Assembly (NCBI RefSeq): GCF_014066305.1
Contig: NW_023501108.1
Span: forward strand, 191,479 to 255,478
Length of the DNA: 64,000 nucleotides
DNA from: Letharia columbiana
Lineage: Eukaryota > Ascomycota > Lecanoromycetes > Lecanorales > Parmeliaceae
Direction: 5' to 3'
The translations under genes were made by a program, and so were the position numbers. Under the pieces are notes generated by a model that searched no databases, had not been told where the DNA came from, and saw only the letters and a list, made by a program, of their open reading frames with translations. Numbering within the stretch: the first letter of the stretch is position 1; the number at the start of each line of letters is the position of its first letter. Positions 38,001 to 51,754 of this stretch are shown here, piece by piece.

Positions 38001-41000
38001 AAATATTATATTATAGGGTGTTAAAAGATTATCTCTTATATTAATTCTATTACGTCTAATATATAATTAAGCGAATTTATTTATAGCGATTTTATAAAGT
38101 CTTTATTCTCTATTAATTTTAATAGCTATAAATACTTTATAATATTTAAAAATAATTTTATCTTTTACTTTAAAGTCTATTATATTTATTATAAGAGTAA
38201 AATTTTCGCTATATTTTTATAATTTAAGATTTATCTTAAATTATATAGCTATAAAATCTCTTATATTCGTCTTAATAATAGAGGTAAATATATATCTAAA
38301 GTTTTTCTTAATTATCTCGCTCTATTAAGTATTAAATAAAAATTTATTATCTCTAATAATTTCTAGATAAATAATATAATTAAGTATTTTAAATAAACTT
38401 TATTATATAAAATATATCTTATTCTATTAAACTCTAATCTTAATAAATTCTTTTAATTTAAAATTATTATTATCGCTAATTATTTAATAATATAATTATT
38501 TAATATTAAGATTATTATAATCTTTTTTAAAACCTTCTATTAATAAAAGCTTATTCTTTTCTATTTATATATAATTAATTCTATTATTTACGCGATAAAA
38601 CGAATTTAAAAGAAACTTATAAATTAAAGCGAAAAGTATATATTATTAAGATATAAAGGGGAGTATATTTTTTAGCTATATAATCTTATTAAGAAGATAG
38701 TTATTCGCGCTAATAGCGTATACTTTATAAAAAAATAATCTCTAATTATAAATTTAAAAGAAGAAATCGAGGTTTATAAGTCTTTAAATAAATAATAATA
38801 TTTAATAGTATTAATATTCGCTATAGAAAAGATATTAAATAAATAATATATTATTAATATTTCGAAAGATATTAAATTTAAAAAAATATTAGAAGATATT
38901 ATATTTATAACTAAAATAGTTATTAAATCTTTAATAATTTTAAGATCTTTAATATTTATAAGATTAAAATTAAATTTTCTCTAATTAACTAATAAGTAAG
39001 CGTCTTCGCGAAGATCTATATAAGAGTTTTTAATATAATAAATTTAATTAATTACGCGAGAGTCTTTAATTTAAATATCTTTAATATAGATTACTCGATT
39101 AAATACTATATCTATATCTATATTAATAATTTAATCTATAATATTTATATAAGAAATTTTCTTAGACTTAAATTTATTATTCTTAAGTTTAGATTTAACT
39201 ATTATCGAAGTTATATAAGCTATTTATAAAGATTATAAGTTAAGCGCTATTTAAAGAGTACTATATAATTACTCAAATCTTATAATTTCGAATCTATAGA
39301 ATCTATTCCCTAATCCTCTTTCGAAAGCCTTTATAATATTTATCTTATTTATAAATTATATTAATAAGTCGAATATTTTCGAGTTTATTATTTATAAGTA
39401 GACTATATCTAACTAGCTATTTTAAATAAATTAAGAATTTTTTATAAAGAATAAATATAAATCTTTTATAAATAATAATACTTAATATCTTATTTAGGCG
39501 TCTTTTAAAGCTTATATTTTAAGAGATAAATAAATTTATATTTTAAAATAAAGTTTTAATAAGAAAATTACTCGCTATAAGATATATTAGATTATTTAAG
39601 AATTTAAATAATAGAAGAGTTATAATTACTATAATACTTTTATATTAATAATAAAATCTATAAATTATAAGATAATCTTCGTATTTATAATTATTTTAAA
39701 TTAAGATTTAAAGTAAATAGATATTAAAACTACTTTTCTATATAATAATATAAAGAAAGAAATTTATATACGCTAATTTAATAACTTTAATAAAGATAAT
39801 ATTAAGATCTATAAGCTAAATAAGATACTTTATAATTTAAAATAATTCTCTTAAGTTTAATATTAATATTTCTCGAAGTATATAAAGAAGTTAAATCTTC
39901 TCTCTATTGAATTAAATAATAGCGTATTTATAGATCTTAAAGAGGGTATTATTATAGCGCTCTATATCGATAATATCTTAATTATTAATCTTAATAAAGT
40001 CGAGATTTAGCGAATTAAGAAGAAACTTAATACGAAGTTTTATATATCGAATTTAAGATTATATATCTACTATTTAGATATAATTATTAAGAGGAATTAT
40101 TATAGCGATATCCTTCGCCTAAGATAAGAGACTTATATTACTCGATTCTTAAATTATTTTAATTATTAAAACTTTATCTCGATATCGATATTCTTTAAGA
40201 TTAATCGTAAATTAACTTTCGTCGAAGAGGATTATATCGCCTTAAGAAAATTATAAAAAAACTATTAATTCGCGATAAGATCTTTTATATATATTATACT
40301 CGATATTTATTTTAATATCGCCTACGCGATATTATTAATAAATCGCTACTTAATTAATTCGACTTTAGCGTATTAAAATATAATTATTCGAATCTTTCGA
40401 TATCTAAAAAGTATAATATACTATAAACTCGTATATAAAGACTTTCTTTAAGAGCTTATTAATTATATTAATTCTAATTAGATTAATAATATAATTTAAA
40501 GATTTATATCTAGCTATCTCTTTAATATAGAAAGTAATATAATTAATTAATTATCTAAGCGTTAAGTTATTATAATATTATTTACTTATAAAATAGAGTA
40601 TATTAATTAGATATAGATTATTAAGAAAGCGATTTAGCTAAAGAATTTACTTAATTAACTCTTTCGCCTTAACAATATAAATCTTAAAGTTATTATTATT
40701 TTCGATAATAATTAAAATATAATTATCCTTATAAAGAATATTTAATTTTATACTCGTATTAAGTATATTAATATTATCTACTATTTTATATAGAAAAAGA
40801 TTAATAATAATATTATAAATATATAATATATTTCTACTAATAAATAAATAACTAATAGACTTACTAAGGCTTTTTACCTAAATAAATTTATTACTTTTTA
40901 AAACGCCTTTAAGATAAAAGCTATACTTACTTACCCCTTAAATAATCGCTAATCTTACTACTATCTCAGTATAGCCTCTTTTTATAGAGAAGTTATTCTA

Positions 41001-41737
41001 CTATATCTATATCTAAATTTAAAGAAATTATCTATTACCGCCTACTTTAGAAAAGCTATTTTATTAATTTCCGTACTACGAGTAATCTATCTAAGTCGCT
41101 CACCGAGTCACTATATTAGACTTAGCACTCTATAAACTCGTTATTTTATATTGAAATAGCTATTTCTTTAGCGCTATAGCCACTATCGCTACTAAACTTC
41201 TAAGACTCTTTCGAGAGATCTATATCTATTCGTTATTAATACCTCGAGTATTATACCTCCAAATTACCACTACCGCAGTTACTATTATTAAGGACCAGTC
41301 ACCTGAAATAGCCCCCGTAAGGGCCTTACAGCCGGCGATATGCAGCTAGAAGGATTTCTTTCAATCATTTCATTCAGTTACTTTCACATATATCCTCCGG
41401 TCTTAAATCGGTCGATTTTTGGTGTGCACCAGATGGCCTGGAAATAAAATTTCCAAAAAACCGCTTTTTGACAAAAAGTGGAATTTGGGTCGAATTTTGG
41501 TGGGGGCCTGGTCTGACATAGTCGTTTTCAGATTTCGACTTTTCACTTTACCTACCCTGTTTTGGACGTCGCGAACTTTGAATCTCGTGTTTTTCAATCT
41601 CGTCCGTAGGGGGGGGGTGTGTTTTCACGCTAGCTACCCGGCACTAACTCACCTTGGCTACCCGGTTTTTGACACCGTCAGCGTTGAACTTCGTGTCCAC
41701 CGGATTTCGCTTATAAAAGGATACGTGCGAAGGGGAG

Positions 41738-41887
41738 TGTTGAAATTCGGATCACGTGACTCTTGGCGTCTTGGCGGTCACGTGACATGGTCACGTGACA
41801 CGCCTTAGCGTGTCCGTATCTAGTCGCTCTTTCCTCCATAGTAACTCCATAGAAAAACAACTAAGTGTCTTACCTCATATTTCCACA
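41738..41887 (+). repeat. 3' LTR of copia element Y (near-original family sequence)
   Basis: A 150 bp LTR from tgttgaaattcggatcacg to ...ctcatatttccaca with canonical TG...CA ends, directly after gcgaaggggag. Three perfect CACGTG palindromes sit at 41753, 41779 and 41792. It is the least RIP-mutated LTR in the window and was used as reference for all the others. Confidence 0.95.
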
Positions 41888-44800
41888 AATATCTTATTAA
41901 TATTAGTTTTTAGATCTTTACAAGTCTCTTAAAAAAGAGGATTAAAGTTCTATTATCGAATTCTTTTTTCGCGATTATTTATATTTTATTATTATAATTA
42001 TAGAGCTAAAATAATTTTCGAAGTTTTATAATAGTAGTTAGTAATATAAATATTCTAAATTTAAATTTTTAAATAAATAATATAAAAAGAATATTAATTT
42101 CTCTTTAAGAAGAAGATTCGTATATTTATAATAATTATATTTTATATAATTTTATTAGAAACTAGTCTTTATTTATAAGTTATTTTTATTATTAAATATC
42201 TTTTATTTTAATTATATTATCTATATCTATCGTAGCTCTATATATAAATACTTTTTATTTTTTATATAAGAATTTAAAGTTTAAAGGCGATAGTTAATTA
42301 ATATTAATAAGATCTTTAAAAACTTTAATAATAATTAAAATATCTATTTTATTTTCGCTATTTTATTAAATAATAATTTTATTAATTTTAAATTTAAAAT
42401 TAGCGAAGATATTTTTAATTCTTTAAGCAATATTAAGCTATTTAATCTTTATATTAAGAAGTCTATTATATTTACTTCGAAGTTATTTTTAAAATCTTTC
42501 TCTAAATTTATTATTTTATCTAAAATAATAATTAAATTATTATTATTATTACTATTATTACTCTCTCTATTAATATTTTATATATCTTTATTTAAATTAT
42601 CTTTTAATAATAATAAATTTAAATAATTAATTATAATATCTTATAATTAATATTTTTAATTAATTTTAATTTAATAAGAGTAGTTTTTCTTTAATCTCTA
42701 TCGCTATTCTAGAATTTAATATAGAATATATTAGATAAAAATAAGATATTAAAAATTAATTAATACTTAATAATCTTTTATTTTTTATTAAAATTATGAA
42801 GTTTAAGATTTATATAGCTATTTTTTAATATCTCAAATATAATAATTACTAATTTATCGAGATTAATTATAATAATAAAGATTTTTAAATAATATTAAAC
42901 GCTATTATTAAATATTATAAATTTAAAGACTTTAAGCTCTATATAAAGCTAATTCGCTAATTATTTAATATTACTCTTATTTTTAAAAAAGATATTTATT
43001 AATATAAAAAGGATTTTTATAAGATTATTATTAAAATCGCTAATCTATATAAATCGCTTACTCTATTAAAACCTTTTCTAATTTAACTCTTTTTTATAGA
43101 ACTCGAGAATTCTTTTAATATCTTTATAATTATTTATATTTAAATTTATAAGTTATATAATAATAAAATTATTAAATTTAATAAGATTATTTATATCGCG
43201 ATAAATAAAGAGATTTATTTATTATTATTTAAAGATAATAATATTATTATATACGTTATTTATAATAATAATAATAAGAATAAAGATAAATAATTCGCTA
43301 GATATTATAAAATCGACGATTTAAAAATTAATCGCGAAATTTATTTTTTATATAAAATCGCTAAATATAAATTTAGATATTCTTTCGTTAAATATTAAAT
43401 TAAGTTCTCTTATTTAAAGCTTAAAAAATTTATATTAAATAAGAAAAAGAAGAAGAAGATTTAAATTATTATAATTAACTTTAATAATATAGAGAAAAAT
43501 CTTAATATTAAATATAAGTATATTAAAGAGATACTCTTTAACGTCTCTACTTTAAAAAAGGATAAGTATTTTAATATTAATTATATCTTTCTAGAAGAAT
43601 TAGATTTAATTATATATTATATAAATCTTAATTTTAATAATTTTAATATTCTTAATATAATTAATAATAAAAAAGTTATTAATTTAATAATTATTAATTC
43701 TAGTCTAGAGTATAATTTAATAACTACTAACTTCGTCGATTTATATTCTTATATAATAATAAACTCTAACTACTCTCGCTATTTCTTCGCTAATTATTTA
43801 ATATTTATTATTTATAAAAAGATTTACTCTTACTTTATTCGCGATATTAAGAGTAATTAAATTTAATCTCTTAATCGTAATATTATTAATTTAAATTACT
43901 TCGTTTAAGATAAGCGTATAAATATTATTTTATTTAATATCTTATATATACTTAATATAAGCGTTAATCTTCTTTTTATTAATAAACTCTTAAATTTTAA
44001 TATTATAATCGTTTTTTATAAGACTAATTATACTTTAATTAAAGATAATTTAAAATTTATAAATACTCGTAATTAAGATTTATTCTTTCTTAATCTTTAG
44101 AATAATTTAAATAATATCTTAGCGATATATAGTATTTTTTTAAACTTAATTTATTAACTCTAATATATTTATATAGATTATTTAAATTAGTAAAATTTAG
44201 ATAGACTCTTTATTATAGCGATAAATATAGATTTTATTAAGAATATCGCGAATAAGTATACTTGCGAGTATTATATTATAGAATATTAGAAGACTATTCT
44301 CTATATTAAACTTATTATATTTAATATATAATTAAATAAATTTATTTATAGCGATTTTATAAGATCTTTATTTCTTACTAGTTTTAATAGCTATAAATAC
44401 TTTATAATATTTAAAAATAATTTTATCTTCTATTTTAAAGTCTATTATCTTCGCTATATTTTTATAATTTAAAGTCTATTTTAAGTTATATAGCTATAAA
44501 ATTTTTTATATTTATCTTAATAATAAAGATAAATATATATCTAAAGTCTTTCTTAATTATCTCGCTCTATTAAATATTAAATAGAAATTTATTATTTTTA
44601 ATAATCTCTAGATAAACGATATAATTAAACGTTTTAGATAAACTCTATTATATAAGATATATCTTATTTTATTAAGCTTTAATCTTAATAAATTCTTTTA
44701 ATTTAAAATTATTATTATTATTAATTATTTAATAATATAATTATCTAATATTAGAATTATCGTAATTTCTTTTAAAATCTTCTATTAATAAAAGTTTATT

Positions 44801-47800
44801 CTTTCTTATTTATATATAATTAATTTTATCGCTTACGCGATAAAATAAATTTAAAAGAAGCTTATAAATTAAAATAAAAAGTATATATTACTAGAGTATA
44901 AAGGGGAATATATCTTTCGATTATATAATTTTATTAAGAAGATAATTATTTATATTAATAGCGTATATTTTATAAAAAAATAATCTTTAATTATAAACTC
45001 GAAAGAAGAAATCGAGATTTATAAGCTTTTAAATAAGCGATAATATTTAATAGTATTAATATTCGCTATAGAGAAGATATTAAATAAGTAACGTATTATT
45101 AATATTTCGAAAGATATTAAATCTAAAGAAGTATTAAAAGACGTTATATCTATAATTAGAATAGCTATTAAATCTTTAATAGCTTTAAGATCTTTAATAT
45201 TTATAAGATTAAGATTAAATTTTCTCTAACTAATTAATAAGTAAGCGTTTTTATAAAGATCTATATAAAAGTCTTTAATATAACGAATTTAATTAACTAT
45301 ATAAGAGTCTTTAGCTTAAGTATTCTTAATATAGACTTCTTAATTTACTCGATTAAATACTATATTTATATTTATATTAATAATTTAATCTACGCTATTT
45401 ATATAAGAAATTTCTTTAAATTTAAATTTATTATTCTTAGATTTAGATTTAATATTTACTATTATCGAGGTTATATAAGCTATTTATAAAGATTATAAGT
45501 TAAACGCTATTTAAAGAATATTATATAATTACTCAAATCTTATAATTTCGAATCTATAGAATTTATCCTCTAACTCTCTTTCGAAAATCTTTATAATATT
45601 TATTTTACTTATAAATTATATTAATAAGTTAAATATTTTTAAGCTTATTATTTACGAGTAGGCTATATCTAATTAGCTATCTCGAATAAATTAAAAACTT
45701 TTTATAAAAAATAAATATAAATCTCTTATAAATAATAATACTTAATATTTTATCTAGATATCTTTTAAAATTTATATTCTAAAAGATAAATAGATTTATA
45801 TCTTAAAATAGAGCCTCGATAAAGAAATTACTCGCTATAAGATACGCTAAATTATTTAAAAATTCGAATAATAGAAGAGTTATAATTATTATAATACTTT
45901 TATATTAATAATAAAGCCTATAAGTTATAAAGCGATCTTCGCGTTTATAATTATTTTAAATTAAAATCTAAAGTAAATAAATATTAAAACTATCTTTTTA
46001 TATAGTAATATAAAAAAAGAGATTTATATATATTAACTCGATAGCTTTAATAAAGATAATATTAAGATTTATAAGCTAAATAAGATATTTTATAATTTAA
46101 AGTAATTCTCTTAAGTCTAATATTAGTATTTCTCGAAGTATATAAAGAAGCTAAGTCTTCTCTCTATCGAATTAAATAATAGCGTATTTATAAACTTTAA
46201 AGAGAGTACTATTATAATACTTTATATTAATAATATCTTAATTATTAATTTTAATAAAATCGAGATTTAGCGGATTAAGAAGGGATTTAATACGAAGTTT
46301 TATATATTAAATTTAGAATTATATATTTACTACTTAGATATAATTATTAAAAAAGATTATTATAATAATATTCTTCGCCTAAAATAAGAGATTTATATTA
46401 CTTAGTTTTTAAATTATTTTAATTATTAAAATCTTATCTTAATATTAATATCTCTTAAAATTAATTATAAACTAACTTTCGTCGAAGAGAATTATATCGC
46501 TTTAAGGAAATTATAAAAAAATTATTAATCCGCGATAAGATCTCTTATATATATTATACTTAATATTTATCTTAATATTACTTATATAGTATTATTAATA
46601 AATTATTATTTAATTAATTTAATTTTAATATATTAAAATATAATTATTTAAATCTTTCGATATTTAAGAGATATAGTATACTACGAACTCGTATATAAAG
46701 GCTCTCTTTAAGAATTTATTAATTATATTAATTTTAATTAGATTAATAATACGATTTAAAGATTTATATTTAATTATTTTTTTAATATAAAAAATAGCGT
46801 AATTAGTTAATTATCTAAGTATTAAGTTATTATAATATTATTTATTTATAAAATAAAGTATATTAATTAAATATAGATTATTAAGAAAGCGATTTAGCTA
46901 AAGAATTTACTTAATTAACTTCTTTATCTTAATAATATAAATCTTAAAACTATTATTATTTTTAATAATAATTAAAATATAATTATCTTTATAAAGAATA
47001 TTTAATTCTATACTTATATTAAATATATTAATATTATTTATTATTTCATATAGAAAAAGATTAATAATAATATTATAAATATATAATATATTCTTATTAA
47101 TAAATAAATAGCTAATAGATTTATTAAGGCCCTTTATTTAGATAAATTTATTATTTTTTAAGACGCCTTTAAGATAAAAGCTATATTTATTTACTCTCTT
47201 AATAATTATTAATCTCGCTATTACTTTAATATAGTCTTAATTTATAAAGAAGTTATTTTATTATATTTATATCTAAATCTAGAAGAGCTATCTACTATCG
47301 CTTATTTTAGAAAAGTTATTTTATTAGTTTTTATATTATAGATAATTAACTTAAGTCGTTTATTAAGTTATTATATTAGACTTAATACTCTATAGACTCG
47401 CTATTTTATATCGAAATAACTATTTCTTTAACGCTATTACTATTATCGTTATTAAATTTCTAAAGCTCTTTTAAAAGATTTATATCTATTTATTATTAAT
47501 ATTTTAAATATTATATCTCTAAATTATCGCTATTATTAATTATTATTATTAAAAACTAGTTATCTAAAATAACTTTATAAAGATCTTATAGTTAATAATA
47601 TATAGCTAGAAAAATTTCTTTTAATTATTTTAATTATCTTTATAAATATTCTTTAATTTTAAATTAATCGATTTTTGATATATATTAAATAGTCTAAAAA
47701 TAAAATTTTCGAAAAACCGCTTTTTAATAAAAAGTGAAATTTAGATCGAATTTTGATAAGGGCTTAGTCTAATATAGTCGTTTTTAGATTTCAACTTTTT

Positions 47801-48150
47801 ACTTTATCTACTCTATTTTAAATATCGCGAATTATAAATCTCGTATTTTTTAATTTCGTTTATATAAAGAGATAAGAATATAGAGAATATAGAAGGGTGT
47901 ATTTTTACGCTAGCTACCCGGTATTAACTTATCTTAATTACTTAATATTAATTTTACTTTTATTATTTAACGATAACTTACTTTAACTACTTAATTTAGA
48001 TTTTACTTTAATTATTTAACGCTAGTCTTATTTTAATAATCTAATAAAAATCGATAAGTTTTTTATCTTATTTATTCGGTTTTAATATCATTAGTATTAA
48101 ACTTCGTATTTACTAGATTTCGCTTATAAGAGAATATATGCGAAGAAGAA

Positions 48151-48299
48151 TATTGAAATTTAGATTATATAATTCTTAGCGTTTTAGTAATTACGTAATA
48201 TAATTATATAATACGCCTTAGCGTATCTATATCTAGTTACTCTTTTCTTTATAGTAACTTCATAGTCAATAACTGAGTATCTTATCTTATATTTTCATA
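48151..48299 (+). repeat. 3' LTR of copia element X
   Basis: A 149 bp strongly RIP-mutated LTR (all CACGTG lost) that retains cgccttagcgtatctatatc and ends ...tattttcata. It is followed by the TSD gataa. Confidence 0.9.
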
Positions 48300-50699
48300 G
48301 ATAATATACTAATTAGTAGTGTAAATTTCATATTATCTTCTATCGTAATAAAATCTTTCGAATAATAAAATAGCTATTAGAATAAGATATCGAATTATTT
48401 TAATTTATCTAAATATATATCGTTTAATATTTCTTCTATAGAGGCTTAATTAACTATAATTATTATAATAGATTCTTCTCTTATAACGTTATTATAGTAA
48501 TATATTATACTAATATAATAGAAATAATAAATTAAGTCATAATAGTATTCTACGCTTATTAAATAATAATTTAATATAAAATCGTAGAGAGTATATAATG
48601 TGAGATCTTAAAGAGCTAAGTCGTATTCTTAACGATGATAATCTTATTACCGCTTAATTTCTCCATAGTATTCTCCGTAGTATTCTCCGCATTTACCTAT
48701 TATAATTTCTTCTCTTACTTCTTCTCTTATAGAGTATTAGATTAAATAACTAGCTAAATAATTAATTAAGTGAATAATTAAGTAACTAGTTAACGATCTA
48801 ATTAAGTAGATTATTAAATTAATAGAATAGATAGTATTAATTAAGTAGCTAGTCGAGTATCGCTAGTTTAAAAGAAGTATATAAAGAAAAATAATAGCTA
48901 TAAATCTATTCGGGCTTTTTTTAAGAGTTTTTTAACGCGTTTATAAGTAGTAATAGATAGCTATTAAGCTCGCTTACGGCCTCGATTATCAATAATAATA
49001 AATTCGTTAAAAAATAATCTAAAAGCGTTAATAAGAGGTTTAAAAGACGAGCGAAAGAGATATATACTTTAGATATTTAGCAATATTTAGATAAGAGGTA
49101 TCGAGAACGAATATATTTTTATAATTAGTAGATTAGTAGAATTATAAAAGAAATATAATTAAAATAGAGTAATAAAGAACGAATAGAGGAGGAAAACGCG
49201 TTTTAAAAAATAGTATTATTAAGTAAGAAGGTATTATCGCTAATTTAAAAGAAATCTATAGAGGAGAATATATTCGTTTAAATTCTTTCTAAAAGTTTTT
49301 TAATATATTTATAAGTAGTAGTAGATAGCTATTAAACTCGCTTATAATCTCGATTATTAGTAATAATAAATTTATTAAGAGATAGTCTAAAGGTATTAAT
49401 AAAGACTCTAAAAGATAAATAAAAGAGATATATATATTTAAAGTATTTAATAATATTTTCGCGAAAGGTATCGAGAATAATTATATTTATATTAATAAAA
49501 TAATAAAATAATAAAAGAAGAATAATTATATAAATAGATGAAAGAATTATTATTTTATCTTAGATACGTCTAGTATAACTACTATAATTATTATATTTAA
49601 ATATCTATTTAATTTATTAATAGTAGATTAAACTTTATAATTTTTATAGCGTTAGAAAGTATAAAGCGAGCTTTATAATTTAAGAAATTATAAAGTAACT
49701 ATATATATCGCAAGCTGAGTACTTTAAAGTATAAGACTTCTATATATAAATTTTTAATAAGAGAGCGCGAGAGGGTTATTGAATTAATTTAGCCGATCTA
49801 GTTAAAGAGCGTAGCGAATTTAAATTGATGATTGACTATATATACAAATTCAAGGTTTTCAAGCTTAGCTCTATCTTATTCTTTTATATATACTAATAAT
49901 CTATTTAAGTCGCCCGCTAAACCGCTATTTTAGTACTCTACGAACTCGCTATTTCTATATTAAAATAGCTATTTCTTTAGCGCTATTACCGCTATCGTTA
50001 TTAAAACTTCTAAAACTCTTTTAAAAAATCTATATCTATTCGTTATTAATATCTTAAATATTATATCTTTAAATTATCGTCGCTAGCTATTATTATTAAG
50101 AATTAATTATTTAAAATAACTCTTATAGAAATCTTATAGTCGACGATATATAGCTAGAAGAATTTCTTTTAATTATTTTAATTATTCTTATAAATATCCT
50201 TCGATCTTAAATTAATCGATTTTTAATATATACTAGATAGTCTAAAAATAAATTTTTTAAAAAACCGCTTTTTAATAAAAAGTAAAATTTAGATTATATT
50301 TAAATAGGAGTTATAGTTTAATATAGTTATTTTTAAATTTTAACTTTTTACTTTATCTACTCTATTTTAAACGTTATAAACTTTAAATTTTAAATTTTTA
50401 AATTTTATTTATATAAAGAAATAAGAGTATAGAGGATATAGAGAGTATATTTTTACGCTAGCTATTTAATACTAATTTATCTTAACTATTTAATATTAAT
50501 TTTATTTTTACTATTTAACGCTAATTTATTTTAATAATTTAGTTTAAACTTTACTTTAATTACTTAATACTAACTTACTTTAATAATCTAATAAAAATTA
50601 ACTAAGTTATTTTATTTTATCTATTTAATTTTAATACTATTAATATTAAATTTTATATTTATTAGATTTAATCTATAAGAGAATACGTATAAAGGAAAA

Positions 50700-50848
50700 T
50701 ATTAAAATTTGAATTATATAACTCTTAGCGTCTTAGCGGTTATATAATATAGTTATATAATACGCCTTAGCGTATTTATATCTAGTCGCTCTTTTCTCTA
50801 TAGTAACTTCATAGTTAATAACTAAGTATCTTATCTTATATTTTTATA
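50700..50848 (+). repeat. 3' LTR of copia element A
   Basis: A 149 bp RIP-mutated LTR (tattaaaatttgaattatat ... cgccttagcgtatttatatc ... tatttttata) following 3' untranslated repeats and the mutated purine tract ataaaggaaaa. Confidence 0.85.
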
Positions 50849-50962
50849 TAATCTTAGATAAGAGATTAAAAGCTATTAATTTTAGCGATAGAATTAAGAG
50901 TTTTATTCTTATCTATTAATATCGCTATAAATTAAGAATCTTAATAAATAAAATATAAGATA
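50849..50962. other. RIP-mutated sequence of unknown origin
   Basis: AT-rich, CpA-poor sequence between the LTR of element A and H10. No homology to the copia or H families was noticed. It may belong to the same unidentified repeat as 51400-51754. Confidence 0.3.
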
Positions 50963-51399
50963 TTAGTATATATAAAAGAATAAGATAGAACTAAGCTTAA
51001 AAATCTTAAATTTATATATATAGCTAATTATTAATTTAGATTCGCTACGCTTTTTAGCTAGATCGACTAACTTATCGCGAATAAATAAATTAGTATTCGT
51101 AATTATTAAAATCTCGCCCTTTCACGCCTCCCTTATCAAAAAATAGGTATATATTATTAATATATAGAATTACTTTTTTATTTTCTATTAAAATTTTGAG
51201 ATTTTTTTTTTAAATTTTAAAATACTATTTATGCTTTCCGAATTTTTAAGAATTTTGAAATTTAGTCTTATAATTATTAAAGCGCAAGGAATTCAAATAT
51301 CGCTTATCAAAGTTCGCTTATTAAAGATCGCTTATCTACTTACTCGATAGCCCTAATTAAAAAAAACGGTTATAAATTTAATTTATAGGCCTTTACTCG
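50963..51399 (-). mobile_element. H-family short element H10
   Basis: A 437 bp element from ttagtatatataaaagaata to ...aggcctttactcg, with host A on the left (aagata) and T on the right (taattt). It contains the typical cgcttatcaaagttcgctta and oligo-T blocks. Confidence 0.75.
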
Positions 51400-51754
51400 T
51401 AATTTATAATAAGTTTAAAATATCGCGTATAAAGAATCTTCTTTAACGATTATTTTATAAGAAGATTTAGATAGAGATTAATTTTATTTAGATATTAATA
51501 TAATAATAGCTATACTCTATTTATAATATTAATTAATTTTTATTTTATATATAAATTAAGTATATAATATCGAAAGCGATATAAAAAGAGTTTTTTATTA
51601 TTTTAAGTCGATTAATCTCTAATTCGATATTTAAGATAAAGATTATTAATAAGATAATCGCTTTTATAATATTTAATCTTAATTTAAAAAGTATTAATAA
51701 AAGATAATAGAATATCCTCTATTAGACTACTATTTAATTCTTATAAAAATATTA
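51400..51754. other. Unidentified RIP-mutated repeat
   Basis: About 355 bp, AT-rich with retained CpG and very little CpA. It was not matched to the copia or H families by eye. It is probably a further degraded transposon, split by H10 and H11. Confidence 0.3.

Larger units (their letters stand above)
34887..41887 (+). mobile_element. Copia element Y (plus), youngest full-length copy, 7,001 bp
   Basis: LTRs 34887-35036 and 41738-41887 (150 bp each) with a perfect 5 bp TSD aatat (34882-34886 and 41888-41892) inside the leader of element X. The primer-binding site at 35037 (gattataagcccgagctcta) is followed by about 0.6 kb of leader, gag and pol. The RT QMDVKTAFLYG block is near 39713-39746 and the LY(V)DDIL box near 39960-39980. 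RIP has removed all ORFs from the body. The last ~600 bp (about 41275-41887: 3' untranslated region, polypurine tract aaggggag, 3' LTR) is nearly free of RIP, unlike its own 5' LTR. Confidence 0.92.
34144..48299 (+). mobile_element. Copia element X (plus), full length, interrupted by Y
   Basis: LTRs at 34144-34292 and 48151-48299 are enclosed by a perfect 5 bp TSD gataa (34139-34143 and 48300-48304) in element H9. Internal order: leader from 34293, interruption by Y (34887-41887 plus 5 bp TSD), then the remaining leader, gag, protease/integrase, RT (QMDVKTAFLYG block near 45967-46000, YVDD box near 46217-46240), RNase H, 3' untranslated repeats (47915-48060), a RIP-mutated purine tract (gaagaagaa) and the LTR. 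The net size is about 7.15 kb. All frames are destroyed by RIP. Confidence 0.9.
33833..49896 (+). mobile_element. H-family long element H9, split by copia X
   Basis: Left part 33833-34143 starts caagtaaagacccatgaatt and matches the reverse of the 3' end of H1/H2 (about 8230-8480, 10430-10740). The right part 48305-49896 matches the reverse of the tandem-repeat and 6034-6700 regions and ends ...ttatatatactaa. The net length is about 1.9 kb. It is inserted in copia A between ...ttatattataga and taatctatttaag; uninterrupted relatives lie near 47335 and 41085. RIP is heavy, with an extra duplicated segment near 48900-49480. Confidence 0.75.
27419..50848 (+). mobile_element. Copia element A (plus), outermost host of the right-hand nest
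   Basis: Plus-strand copia remnant lacking the LTR, leader and gag start. Segments are 27419-28226, 28677-28811, 29441-29461, 30030-30276, 31186-31921, 32388-33832 and 49897-50699, plus the 3' LTR at 50700-50848. The order is confirmed by uninterrupted copies Y (from about 37640) and X (from about 43920). Its RT QMDVKTAFLYG block is near 32521-32556 and the YVDD box near 32768-32790, both RIP-mutated. Insertions inside it are H6, H7, M3, T2, H8 and H9. Its 5' truncation abuts the LTR of element C. Confidence 0.8.

Noticed and set aside
41419..41808. 129-codon ORF over the 3' end of copia Y
   Set aside because: It overlaps the polypurine tract and the LTR of Y. It is open only because this part escaped RIP and shows no domain.
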